The notes beneath the pieces were generated by a model. It was not told where the DNA came from, ran no database searches, and was given only the letters and a program-made list of their open reading frames with translations. A DNA stretch of 64,000 nucleotides from positions 124,001 through 188,000 of the forward strand of contig NZ_JAXCLE010000002.1 in the NCBI RefSeq assembly GCF_037027585.1, written 5' to 3'. Shown one piece after another: positions 9,201-17,067 of the stretch. Source of the DNA: Solibacillus ferritrahens (lineage in GTDB: Bacteria > Bacillota > Bacilli > Bacillales_A > Planococcaceae). The first letter of the stretch is position 1. Each line of letters opens with the position of its first letter. Both the position numbers and the translations under genes were made by a program.

Positions 9201-9659
9201 TTCGGTGATATTTCTGTACTCGACACAGCAACATTCCTATATGGTTTAAGGCTGGGTGAAGAAATTGAAGTAGAAATCGAAAAAGGAAAAACACTTATTA
9301 TCAAACTTGTTTCAATAGGCGAGCCTCAACATGATGGTACACGCGTACTTTATTTTGAAATGAACGGTCAATCCCGTGAGCTAGTTATTCAGGATTTAAC
9401 AGTTGAAGTAGATGGCAGCATTGCGTTAAAAGCCGATCCTTCCAACCCTAATCAAATAGGCGCAACAATGCCCGGAACGGTATTAAAAGTTGTGGTGAAT
9501 AAAGGAAGCTCAGTTAAACGCGGCGAACATTTATTAATCACGGAAGCAATGAAAATGGAAACGACAGTACAGGCGCCAAAAGATGGTATTGTAAAAGAAG
9601 TGTACGCTAAAGCAGGCGACGCTATTTCAACAGGTGATTTATTAATAGAATTAGAGTAA
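6225..9659 (+). CDS. pyc: Pyruvate carboxylase
   Basis: An anaplerotic enzyme of 1144 residues that makes oxaloacetate from pyruvate, bicarbonate and ATP. Domains in order: biotin carboxylase (about 1-450, with GGGGRGMR and EVNPRIQVEHT), carboxyltransferase (about 530-830, TTFRDAHQS metal-site motif), the PYC_OADA linker region, and the biotinyl domain with EAMKMET, biotin on Lys1110. A GAGGAG ribosome site precedes the ATG. It starts 17 bases after ftsW, with no terminator between, so the two are likely cotranscribed. Length matches B. subtilis PycA. Confidence 0.98.
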   Translation: MKSIKKILVANRGEIAIRILRACNELHIKTVAIYSREDSGSYHRYKADEAYLVGMGKKPIDAYLDIESILKIAKDANVDAIHPGYGFLSENVVFARRCEEEGIQFIGPTSAHLDMFGDKVKAREQAIFADIPVIPGTDGPVDSLQEVEKFSENYGFPIMIKAALGGGGRGMRLVTSKEELQSSYERAKSEAKAAFGSDEVYVEKAIIKPKHIEVQIIGDTHGNIVHLYERDCSIQRRHQKVVEIAPSNSISEQLRNEICEAAVKLMKNVNYINAGTVEFLVADDKFYFIEVNPRIQVEHTITEMITGIDIVHAQIKVAEGRNLHSKEVGVPAQNKIPLFGYAIQSRVTTEDPANNFMPDTGKLMVYRSSGGFGVRLDAGNGFQGAVVTPYYDSLLVKISTWGMTFEEAAAKMDRNLREFRIRGVKTNIPFLGNVVLHNKFLSGEFDTSFIDTTPELFEFPERKDRGTKLLNYIGNVTLNGFPGVEKRTKPIFVQPEKPKVDILIPSASGTKQILDSHGADGLVKWIKEQEDVLLTDTTFRDAHQSLLATRVRSQDMLEIADETSRLMHNYFSLEMWGGATFDVAYRFLSENPWDRLEKLRKKVPNVLFQMLLRGANAVGYTNYPDNLIREFIQESAASGVDVFRIFDSLNWIKGMEVAIDEVRNSGKVAEAAICYTGDILDDSRAKYTVQYYKDMAKELEATGAHILAIKDMAGLLKPQAAYRLISELKESTSLPIHLHTHDTSGNGIYLYAKAIEAGVDIIDTALGSMAGLTSQPSANSLYYAMKGSERNVRADIESLEKLSYYWEDVRKYYVDFESGMNAPHSEIYVHEMPGGQYSNLQQQAKAVGLGDRWDEVKSMYSRVNLMFGDIVKVTPSSKVVGDMALFMVQNELTEDNIVERGQTIDFPESVIEFFQGYLGQPHGGFPKEIQQVVLKDRTPITVRPGELLPPVDFDKLSEELTEKFERTPSKQDVLAYALYPKVFEQYMQAVESFGDISVLDTATFLYGLRLGEEIEVEIEKGKTLIIKLVSIGEPQHDGTRVLYFEMNGQSRELVIQDLTVEVDGSIALKADPSNPNQIGATMPGTVLKVVVNKGSSVKRGEHLLITEAMKMETTVQAPKDGIVKEVYAKAGDAISTGDLLIELE

Positions 9660-9696
9660 TTAATAGTGATAGCGCTACTTTATAATTAGTTCAGAT

Positions 9697-9735
9697 AAAA
9701 AGAGAAATTGTACAGTGCAATTTCTCTTTTTACGT
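9697..9735 (+). terminator. Terminator after pyc
   Basis: A perfect 14-bp inverted repeat (9697-9710 and 9718-9731) rich in A on the left and T on the right. Confidence 0.9.
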
Positions 9736-9795
9736 ATGGGGGATTAGGTTCAAGTTCGGGAGGGTCCGCCCTCAATGAGTACATAAAAAAATAAT

Positions 9796-9840
9796 AAAGC
9801 GCCGCAAATTTCAGAACAAAAATTTGCGGCGCTTTTTATT
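9796..9840. terminator. Terminator for ctaA (probably bidirectional)
   Basis: A 15-bp GC-rich inverted repeat (9796-9810 and 9821-9835) with A-rich and T-rich flanks lies 38 bases beyond the ctaA stop. It is a second barrier after pyc. Confidence 0.88.
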
Positions 9841-9877
9841 TTAAAATTGACTAGTCCTACTAATCTCTGTTTCTTTT

Positions 9878-10789
9878 CTACTTCGATCTTGAAACTATCA
9901 TAATTAAATAACATAATAATCCGAATAATAGGGTAATCAATAAAGAATGCATTAAAGATACAAACAACTGTAGCTTTAAAAGTACTACAAGCATTCCAGC
10001 GATAACTTGTAAAATAACAATTGAAAGGGCAATAATCCAGCCCCAATAAATAACGCGTTGCTGTTTATAGTTTCTAATGACATGGATGGCAATATACGCA
10101 ATCCATATAACGAATAGTAATACTGCAAAACGGTGACCCATTTGAACCCATTCGTACATATTGTATGGCAACGCAAATGGCTGATTGTTTCGGCAGAATG
10201 GCCAATCTGGACATACAAGGCTTGCATCAGTATGGCGCACTAGAGCACCCGTGTATACAACTATATATGAATATAAAGTAACGCATATTGTATGTATTTT
10301 TAATTTCTTGCTCATGTATAAGCGGTCAGCATCAAATTTTTTATCAACCTCAAATACTATTAATGTAAGAAGTAGAACCGCAGCAAAAGAGATTAATGAA
10401 ATACCGAAATGCAACGCTAATATAAAGTCGCCTTGACCCCAAAGAACTTGGGCAGCACCAATTAACGCTTGGAGAACTAAGAAGAACATTGCTAAAAAGC
10501 CTAATAATTTTACTTCACGAATATGACCTAGAGTACGCCACGTCCAAACAACTAAAATTAAAATGAAAATTGATACAGATCCAGTAACAAGACGATGTGA
10601 AAATTCGATTAATACTTCCGTTGTTATTTCTTTGGGAATCAACGAACCATTACAGTCAGGCCAGTTTCTTCCACACCCAAGACCGCTGTCAGTCTTTGTA
10701 ACAAGTGCTCCTCCTTGAAGGATGAGTAGCATACCGAGTGTAGACAATACAGCAAACCATTTTAAAAACTTATGATATTTTTGATGCAT
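9878..10789 (-). CDS. ctaA: Heme A synthase CtaA
   Basis: This integral membrane protein of 303 residues has eight helices in two four-helix halves. It oxidises the C8 methyl of heme O to give heme A for the caa3/aa3 oxidases. Each half carries conserved heme-ligand histidines (for example EFSHRLVTG and MGHRFAVL). A cysteine pair lies in each outer loop (C39/C46 in GLGCGRNWPDC and the CPDWPFC pair). It is divergent from ctaC, as in B. subtilis. The substrate heme O needs CtaB, whose gene is not in the usual adjacent place. Confidence 0.96.
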   Translation of the reverse strand: MHQKYHKFLKWFAVLSTLGMLLILQGGALVTKTDSGLGCGRNWPDCNGSLIPKEITTEVLIEFSHRLVTGSVSIFILILVVWTWRTLGHIREVKLLGFLAMFFLVLQALIGAAQVLWGQGDFILALHFGISLISFAAVLLLTLIVFEVDKKFDADRLYMSKKLKIHTICVTLYSYIVVYTGALVRHTDASLVCPDWPFCRNNQPFALPYNMYEWVQMGHRFAVLLFVIWIAYIAIHVIRNYKQQRVIYWGWIIALSIVILQVIAGMLVVLLKLQLFVSLMHSLLITLLFGLLCYLIMIVSRSK

Positions 10790-10847
10790 ATAGTGAGCCC
10801 ACCTACTTTAATTTTCAGGTCGCTACAAAGAGCGTCTCTAGTTTTAG

Positions 10848-10876
10848 ATGATAGCGAAAAAATGTTAAAAATACAA
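10848..10876 (-). promoter_or_regulatory. Possible sigma-A promoter of ctaA
   Basis: On the minus strand TTGTAT (complement of 10871-10876) and TATCAT (complement of 10848-10853) are 17 bases apart, about 60 bases before the ctaA start. Both boxes deviate from consensus, so this is tentative. Confidence 0.35.
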
Positions 10877-10895
10877 CTTCTATCAAGGTTTGTAA

Positions 10896-10909
10896 TGTAA
10901 ACGTATCCA
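10896..10909 (+). promoter_or_regulatory. Possible CcpA cre site between ctaA and ctaC
   Basis: TGTAAACGTATCCA fits the catabolite-responsive element consensus TGWAARCGYTWNCW with one mismatch. B. subtilis cta genes are glucose-repressed, which fits, but the operator role here is inferred. Confidence 0.4.
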
Positions 10910-11259
10910 TTTTTTCACAAATTGTTCATAAATTCGTCTCCTATCCTTCACAAATATTGGCAGAAAATGCATTACTATAAAGATGTTGTTTTAGATTTCT
11001 GTACGCTTCGACCTGTTTGGCATGGTGAAATTTGAAATTTCTCGAAACGTGTAGAAATCCGATACAAATTTAGATATAGTTATGGTAGCGGAATATGCTT
11101 ACAAATTTGAAAGGAGTAGTAATATATTGGACACATTTACCATAGTGCATGTAACACTATAGCTTTAACGATAATACTTCTAATAAGTTTTCTTGCACTT
11201 ATAGATTGAAATTGGTAATCAAAACCAGTGAAGACTTAAATGAAGATTAAAAGTTAAAT

Positions 11260-11446
11260 AGTCTAAAACGCTTCTCGCCATGCCAATAGTACGTGAGAAA
11301 GATTCGCTAAGTGAAGAAGACAGCAGGTAAAGGTGTAACCAAAATTACAATATCCTTCCTCATACGTAGGCGAAATTTTGTAAAAGATGGCATGATTCGC
11401 TGCCGGCATGTGGGGACTTATAAACATTCAGTCCCGGTTGCACATG
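11260..11446 (+). promoter_or_regulatory. Hairpin-rich 5' leader upstream of ctaC
   Basis: The 691-base interval 10790-11480 has no convincing protein gene. Its 3' half shows several complementary arms: 11272-11278 with 11293-11299, 11340-11346 with 11374-11380, CATGCC at 11279-11284 with GGCATG at 11389-11394 or 11405-11410, and a nested hairpin 11407-11418 with 11430-11446. A short TTG-started frame of 11 codons (11127) with an AAAGGAG site sits upstream. I recognise no known riboswitch class. The pairing suggests a structured leader for the oxidase operon, or an RNA remnant of a lost ctaB region. Confidence 0.4.
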
Positions 11447-11480
11447 AAAATATAATGAAGAAAGAGGGGTTTAATAAGCT

Positions 11481-12563
11481 ATGATGAAAGGGCTTAAAAA
11501 ATGGCGACTATTTTCGCTATTAACAGTAATGACAGTATTCCTTTCAGCATGTGGTGAAGAATATATTTCAACTCTTCGCCCAGCAGGTGCGGTCGGTAAA
11601 GAGCAATTAGATATTTTAATATTATCTATTTGGATTATGACATTAGTAGTAGTTGTAGTTTCGGCTATCTATTTAGTAGCATTCTTCAAATTCCGCCGTA
11701 CAAAAGTTGGCGAAAACCATATGCCAAAGCAAGTGGAAGGTAGCCACACATTGGAAGTTATCTGGACAGTTATTCCGATTATTCTATTAATAATCTTAGC
11801 TGTACCGACATTAACCTATACTTATAAATTTGCAGATGTAGCTGCAATGGATGAGGTAGACGAAGAAGGTAATAAAACTGCACTTACAGTAAATGTAACG
11901 GCAAAGTTATATTGGTGGGAGTTTGAGTATCCAAACCAAGGAATTATTACAGCTCAAGAATTAGTAGTTCCAACTGGAGAAAAAGTATACTTCAACCTAA
12001 TCGCATCTGACGTTAAGCACTCATTCTGGATTCCTGCAGTAGGCGGTAAGATGGATACAAACGTTGATGGCATTAACAAATTCTATTTACAGTTTGATAA
12101 AGAGTCTGCAGGCTTAAATGATGGAGAAGGCGTATTCTACGGTAAATGTGCTGAATTATGTGGTCCTTCCCATGCATTAATGGACTTTAAAGTAAAAGCG
12201 CTTGAGCCAGAAGCATTTAATGCTTGGGTAACAGCAATGCAAGCAACAGAAGGCCAAACAGCAGATAGAGAATCATCTGATATTGGTGAAGCAACATTTG
12301 CTAACTCTTGTTTAGGATGTCACGCAGTATCGGCAGTTGCCGGTAATGGTCTTGGCCCTAACTTAACAACATTTGGTGACCGTAACCGCGTAGCTGGTTT
12401 CATGGATCATACGGTAGAAGATACTACTGAATGGATTATGGATGGTATGGAGCCTGAATCAAAACTAAAACCAGGTAACTTAATGACTGGTAAATATAAT
12501 GTTACTCCGGAAGAAGCAAAAGCAATTTCAGAGTACTTAATGACATTAACAGTTGAAAAGTAA
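11481..12563 (+). CDS. ctaC: Cytochrome caa3 oxidase subunit II with fused cytochrome c
   Basis: A 360-residue lipoprotein subunit. The signal peptide ends in LSAC with lipidated Cys24. Two membrane helices follow (about residues 42-65 and 90-112), then the cupredoxin CuA domain, with HSFWIP and the CAELCGPSH copper motif. At the C-terminus is a fused class I cytochrome c domain (CLGCH heme-binding motif). The fusion defines the caa3 type, which receives electrons from cytochrome c. A GAGGGG ribosome site precedes two ATG codons (11481, 11484). First gene of ctaCDEF. Confidence 0.97.
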   Translation: MMKGLKKWRLFSLLTVMTVFLSACGEEYISTLRPAGAVGKEQLDILILSIWIMTLVVVVVSAIYLVAFFKFRRTKVGENHMPKQVEGSHTLEVIWTVIPIILLIILAVPTLTYTYKFADVAAMDEVDEEGNKTALTVNVTAKLYWWEFEYPNQGIITAQELVVPTGEKVYFNLIASDVKHSFWIPAVGGKMDTNVDGINKFYLQFDKESAGLNDGEGVFYGKCAELCGPSHALMDFKVKALEPEAFNAWVTAMQATEGQTADRESSDIGEATFANSCLGCHAVSAVAGNGLGPNLTTFGDRNRVAGFMDHTVEDTTEWIMDGMEPESKLKPGNLMTGKYNVTPEEAKAISEYLMTLTVEK

Positions 12564-12601
12564 TTTAAAACGAGAGAGAAACTTTGAAGGAGGTTAAAGT
12601 T

Positions 12602-14542
12602 GTGAGCTCTGTTACACAGAAAAAGGGCTTCGGGGCACATGTATGGGACTATTTAACAACGGTCGATCATAAAAAGATCGCCATTATGTATTTAGCCGCC
12701 GGTACACTGTTCTTCGCAATTGCAGGATTTGAAGCGTTACTTATGCGTATTCAATTAATGTTCCCAGAAAGTACATTCATTTCTGCAGGCCTATTTAACG
12801 AATTATTAACAATGCACGGCACAACGATGCTGTTTTTAGCAGCAACACCTATTATATTTGCATTTATGAACGCGATCGTTCCACTTCAAATTGGTGCGCG
12901 TGACGTTGCATTCCCGTTTTTAAACTCATTAGGATTTTGGTTATTCTTTATTGGTGCGGTATTCCTTCACCTATCATTCTTTTTAGGTGGAGCACCTGAT
13001 GCAGGTTGGACTTCGTATGCATCATTATCTTTATACTCACCGGGCCATGGTATTGATTTCTATATTTTAGGTCTACAAATTTCTGGTGCGGGTACGTTAA
13101 TCTCAGGTATTAACTTTATCGTAACAATCATTACGATGCGTGCACCTGGTATGACGTTTATGCGTATGCCACTATTTACTTGGACTACTTTAGTTTCAAG
13201 TTCATTAATCTTATTCGCTTTCCCTCCACTTACAGGTGGATTATTCTTAATGTTAGTTGACCGTATGTTCGGAGCAAATTTCTTCGATCATACAATGGGT
13301 GGTAACACAATTATTTGGGAGCATTTATTCTGGATTTTCGGTCATCCTGAAGTTTATATTTTAGTATTACCAGCATTTGGCCTATTCTCTGAGATTATTC
13401 CAGTGTTTGCTCGTAAACGTCTATTCGGATACTCTTCAATGGTATTCGCAACAATCTTAATCGGTTTCCTAGGGTTCATGGTATGGGCTCACCACATGTT
13501 CACAGTAGGTTTAGGTGCTACTGCGAACGCAATCTTCGCTGTTGCAACAATGGCGATCGCTGTTCCGACAGGGATGAAAGTATTCAACTGGATTCTTACT
13601 ATCTGGGGCGGTTCAATTAAAGTTACAGTACCAATGCTTTATGCACTTGGTTTCATCCCGTCATTCGTTGCGGGTGGGGTAACAGGTGTAATGCAGGCAA
13701 CTGCACCACTTGACTACCAATTACATGATTCTTACTTTATCGTAGCCCACTTCCATTATGTAATTGTAGGTGGTATCGTAACAGCATTATTCGGTTCAGC
13801 ACACTTCTACTGGCCGATTATGTTTAACCGTGCGTTGAATCCGAAACTGGGAGTACTTACTTTCTGGATATTCTTTATTGGTTTCCATTTAACGTTCTTC
13901 GTACAGCATTTCTTAGGATTAATGGGTATGCCACGTCGTGTATTCACGTACATGGGTGGTCAAGGTTGGGATTTATTCAACTTTATTTCATCAATCGGTG
14001 CTATTATGATGGGTATCGGGGTAATAATATTAGTAATCGATGTATTATTATCAATTAAATCAGAGCCGGTTAACCGTCGTGATTACTGGGGCGATGGTCG
14101 TTCTCTTGAGTGGGCAATCGAAACTCCACTGCCATTCTATAACTTTAAACAAACTCCACTTGTTCGTGGATTTGATCCTTATTGGATTGAAAAAGAAGAG
14201 GGTAACAAAGAAGGTATGGTCTATGCAGAGCCACTAGGTGAAATTCATATGCCAAACAATTCAATTTTACCGTTCATTATGTCAATTGGTACGATGATTG
14301 CTGCATTTGGTGCGTTATATAGCCCATGGGGTGATCAAGTGCAAGCAGGTACAGCTACAGGTGCTCCAGCAGTGGTTTCATTAGCATTGATTATTGGTGG
14401 ATTAGGTTTAACTATTGCATGTATGATTATTCGTTCATTCAAAGATGATTTAGGATTCCATGTAACAGTTGCCGAAATTGAAAGCATTGAAGCAGATTTA
14501 GCTAACTACCGTGCAACAGGTAAAAAAGGGGGTAACAAGTAA
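12602..14542 (+). CDS. ctaD: Cytochrome caa3 oxidase subunit I
   Basis: Catalytic heme-copper subunit of 646 residues with at least twelve membrane helices. Visible signatures include the low-spin heme ligand region MHGTTMLF, WIFGHPEVYILVLPAFG (CuB His and cross-linked Tyr), the AHHMFTVG His pair, and HDSYFIVAHFHYV with the heme a3 ligands. It reduces oxygen to water and pumps protons. GTG 12602 is the start because AAGGAGG lies 8 bases before it; an in-frame TTG at 12584 overlaps that ribosome site. The stop overlaps the ctaE ATG by one base. Confidence 0.96.
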   Translation: MSSVTQKKGFGAHVWDYLTTVDHKKIAIMYLAAGTLFFAIAGFEALLMRIQLMFPESTFISAGLFNELLTMHGTTMLFLAATPIIFAFMNAIVPLQIGARDVAFPFLNSLGFWLFFIGAVFLHLSFFLGGAPDAGWTSYASLSLYSPGHGIDFYILGLQISGAGTLISGINFIVTIITMRAPGMTFMRMPLFTWTTLVSSSLILFAFPPLTGGLFLMLVDRMFGANFFDHTMGGNTIIWEHLFWIFGHPEVYILVLPAFGLFSEIIPVFARKRLFGYSSMVFATILIGFLGFMVWAHHMFTVGLGATANAIFAVATMAIAVPTGMKVFNWILTIWGGSIKVTVPMLYALGFIPSFVAGGVTGVMQATAPLDYQLHDSYFIVAHFHYVIVGGIVTALFGSAHFYWPIMFNRALNPKLGVLTFWIFFIGFHLTFFVQHFLGLMGMPRRVFTYMGGQGWDLFNFISSIGAIMMGIGVIILVIDVLLSIKSEPVNRRDYWGDGRSLEWAIETPLPFYNFKQTPLVRGFDPYWIEKEEGNKEGMVYAEPLGEIHMPNNSILPFIMSIGTMIAAFGALYSPWGDQVQAGTATGAPAVVSLALIIGGLGLTIACMIIRSFKDDLGFHVTVAEIESIEADLANYRATGKKGGNK

Positions 14543-15168
14543 TGGATATTAATCAAAAATTTACTCCACAAACTTGGCCAAAACACCCTGAACAAGCTAC
14601 ATTGGAAGGGAAAAACAAGTTAGTTGGACTTTGGATTTTCCTTGCATCGGATACAGTGTTATTCGCGAGTGTATTTGCTACATATATCGCACTTAAAGAT
14701 AGCGGTCCAGCAGGTATGGAGTTCGCGGCAAGAGATCTATATGAATTACCGTTAGCATTTATTATGACAATGCTGCTTTTAACATCATCGTTGACATCGG
14801 TATATGCAATGTACCATATGAAAAATTACAACTATTCAGGTGTTCGTACTTGGATGGGGATTACAGTTCTTTTAGGCTTAGGTTTCTTATGCTTGGAAAT
14901 TTACGAGTTTTACCACTATGTGCATATTGGATTTGGTTATACACAATCTGCATTCTCCTCTGCATTCTTTACACTTGTAGGGATGCATGGGCTTCACGTA
15001 GTCATTGGTTTAGTTTGGATTACAGGTTTAATCATCCGTAACAGTAGTCGTGGATTAAACTTATACAATGCACCGAAGTTTTTTGCCGCTTCTCTATACT
15101 GGCATTTCATCGACGTTGTATGGGTATTCATCTTTACAGTAGTATATCTGATGGGAGTGTTGGGATAA
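14542..15168 (+). CDS. ctaE: Cytochrome caa3 oxidase subunit III
   Basis: A 208-residue protein with five predicted membrane helices and the subunit III signatures KLVGLWIFLASDTVLF and LVGMHGLHVVIGLVW, ending with the YWHFIDVVWVFIF block. It stabilises subunit I and supports proton uptake. Translationally coupled to ctaD (one-base overlap) and one base from ctaF. Confidence 0.96.
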   Translation: MDINQKFTPQTWPKHPEQATLEGKNKLVGLWIFLASDTVLFASVFATYIALKDSGPAGMEFAARDLYELPLAFIMTMLLLTSSLTSVYAMYHMKNYNYSGVRTWMGITVLLGLGFLCLEIYEFYHYVHIGFGYTQSAFSSAFFTLVGMHGLHVVIGLVWITGLIIRNSSRGLNLYNAPKFFAASLYWHFIDVVWVFIFTVVYLMGVLG

Positions 15169-15169
15169 T

Positions 15170-15520
15170 ATGGGACACGAAACTCATGTAGAAGTACGTA
15201 CTCAGGCACAATATGAATATGATAAAGCTCATTCAAGAGCTCATATGCGTAAACAAGTAGTAAACTTTGCGATCATGATTTTCTTAACATTTATCGCGTT
15301 TGCTGCTGTATTAGCAGATTTTTCACCAACTTTTATCATTCCAATTATTTTATTGTTAGCTGGAATACAAGTGGTGCTGCAACTATATGCTTTTATGCAC
15401 TTGGAAGATCGTTCAACTCATATGGTTGGCGTAATTGAATTCTTTATTTGGAGTGCAGCCTTTATTGCGTTTACGTTCTTCGTAGCGTTTACAACAATTA
15501 TTTGGTGGGGCAATTACTAA
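15170..15520 (+). CDS. ctaF: Cytochrome caa3 oxidase subunit IV
   Basis: This 116-residue protein has three hydrophobic helices (about residues 30-48, 54-74, 86-108). The motif LQLYAFMHLEDR is typical of the prokaryotic cytochrome oxidase subunit IV/CtaF family. The N-terminus is hydrophilic and His-rich. It is the last gene of the ctaCDEF unit, followed at once by a strong terminator. Confidence 0.94.
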   Translation: MGHETHVEVRTQAQYEYDKAHSRAHMRKQVVNFAIMIFLTFIAFAAVLADFSPTFIIPIILLLAGIQVVLQLYAFMHLEDRSTHMVGVIEFFIWSAAFIAFTFFVAFTTIIWWGNY

Positions 15521-15526
15521 ACCAGG

Positions 15527-15557
15527 CGTCCTTAGCGAAAGCTAAGGACGTTTTTTT
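15527..15557 (+). terminator. Terminator of ctaCDEF
   Basis: A perfect 10-bp GC-rich stem (15527-15536 and 15541-15550) with a GAAA tetraloop and seven T residues. Confidence 0.95.
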
Positions 15558-15569
15558 ATTTTTTGGATC

Positions 15570-15960
15570 AAGCCGCTTGCGCTATCGCGACGCGGCGGAA
15601 AGCGGAAATACTATGTTTTATATCTTTATTTTTGCAGAAATTCACTTTATGCCAAAGCAGATTGACGCGGAGTGAAGGGTGAGCCACCAAAATACTTCCT
15701 TCAACGAAAAGGGTTATGTGAAGTGTAGGGAGTACTCCTTGGTGATTAAGCGTGCAAGGAAAATGGGTTGCTCCTGTCGCTGACGCTTTCATTGCAAGGA
15801 AAGACTCTACCACGGAACGTAGTACAACAGACTCGAACTTCAAAAACACATGCCTCAACGTCATTTCCCCACAGCGCAGCAGAATGATTTTAATTGAAAA
15901 ATCTTGTTTTTCAATCTTGTCATCCCCAACGTATGGTGATGAACTAATTTTTTATTATAA
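15570..15960. repeat. Unusual intergenic element, possible repeat or decayed mobile remnant
   Basis: The 550 bases between ctaF and ctaG hold no gene I can support. The first part is GC-rich (CGCTATCGCGACGCGGCGG and GCGGAAAGCGG), unlike its AT-rich surroundings and reminiscent of repeats scattered in Bacillaceae intergenic regions. Open frames on both strands here (minus 15568-15864, plus 15752-15964) have low-complexity, non-homologous-looking products and no ribosome sites. A 9-bp hairpin (15893-15901 and 15907-15915) lies near the right end. The call rests on composition and lack of coding signal only. Confidence 0.4.
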
Positions 15961-16070
15961 ATAATATTAAAAAAACATGTTTAATTTCAAGCAATTGTCA
16001 TAGTTCTTTCATTGATGTTGGAGAAGTTGCCATCTATAATGAAGTTACTGAGGTTAAAGGAGCGGTTCAT

Positions 16071-16985
16071 ATGCCGATAAGTATATTTGGTTTTCAAGCA
16101 TTATGGAGTCCCTATTTATTGGTGGGCTTACTATTCATAACAATTTTCTATTTTTTAATAACGGTCAAGTGGCAAGGTAAATTTAAAGAAAGTGAACCTT
16201 TAAAGAAAAACGAGGCAGTATACTTCATTCTTGGAATCATTTCTTTTTATATTATTAAAGGATCTCCTATTGATTTGCTTGGCCATATTATGTTTACAAT
16301 GCATATGGTGCAAATGGCATTTTTATTATTATTAGTTCCGATCCTATTTATAAAAGGAATTCCTTGGTGGGTTTGGAAGGTAGTGGTGGAGGCACCAATT
16401 ATCCGGACAATTTTTCAGGTTTTCACTAAACCATTAGTTTCGATTGTAGTATTTATTGGTCTATTTTCGGTTTACCATTTACCATCTGTTTTTGACACGA
16501 TAAAACTAAATGAGCTTTATCATTTAGCGTATACATCGATCTTATTTATTTCCGCTATTTTTATGTATTGGCCACTATTAAATAATGTAGAGGGTCAGCA
16601 TGAAATGAAAAATATGAATAAATTAGCTTACATTGCATCGAATGCGGTTTTAATTACACCTGCATGTGCACTTATTATTTTTGCTACAAGTCCGATGTAT
16701 GGTACATATAGCGATAGTGATATGTGGCTGAAGGCAATGGAATTATGTGTACCTTCTACAACATTGTCAGGGCTTACGTTATCAGGGCCAGAGTTATTCT
16801 CGAATATGGATTTAATAAGTGACCAGCAAGTAGGCGGTGTATTGATGAAAATAATTCAGGAAATTATTTTCGGAGTTATTTTATTTAAGATTTTCCGTAG
16901 ATGGTGGAATACAGAACGTAAAAATCCAGAGGAAATTACAGAAAATGCTTTAAAAGAGTTCCAAAATAGAACTCGATATCAATAG
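16071..16985 (+). CDS. ctaG: Cytochrome oxidase assembly protein CtaG
   Basis: A polytopic membrane protein of 304 residues with about seven helices, matching the Caa3_CtaG family. Conserved blocks include GHIMFTMHMVQMAFLLLLVP, LFSVYHLPSVFD with its His, and the ITPACALIIFATSPMYG segment. In B. subtilis CtaG is needed for active caa3 oxidase, probably in CuB delivery. AAAGGAGCGG precedes the ATG. It is separated from ctaF by the ctaCDEF terminator and the odd intergenic element, so it must have its own promoter. Confidence 0.93.
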   Translation: MPISIFGFQALWSPYLLVGLLFITIFYFLITVKWQGKFKESEPLKKNEAVYFILGIISFYIIKGSPIDLLGHIMFTMHMVQMAFLLLLVPILFIKGIPWWVWKVVVEAPIIRTIFQVFTKPLVSIVVFIGLFSVYHLPSVFDTIKLNELYHLAYTSILFISAIFMYWPLLNNVEGQHEMKNMNKLAYIASNAVLITPACALIIFATSPMYGTYSDSDMWLKAMELCVPSTTLSGLTLSGPELFSNMDLISDQQVGGVLMKIIQEIIFGVILFKIFRRWWNTERKNPEEITENALKEFQNRTRYQ

Positions 16986-17067
16986 CATGGTAAACTGTTT
17001 ATACATGTTGGAAGCATCAAATAATTGGATTTATATTGGACATATTATTTAGATTGGGGATTTGAAA

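Noticed and set aside
8527..9304. Overlapping minus-strand frames inside pyc
   Set aside because: Antisense shadows of a highly conserved gene, with no promoter or ribosome site and biased composition.
11127..11162. 11-codon TTG-started frame as remnant of ctaB
   Set aside because: Its short product has no resemblance to CtaB and no further CtaB-like sequence follows; kept only as a possible leader peptide.
15568..15864. Minus-strand 98-codon frame between ctaF and ctaG
   Set aside because: No ribosome site, overlaps a plus-strand frame, and sits in the compositionally odd element; treated as non-coding repeat.
15752..15964. Plus-strand 70-codon frame in the same element
   Set aside because: No ribosome site and no recognisable protein features.
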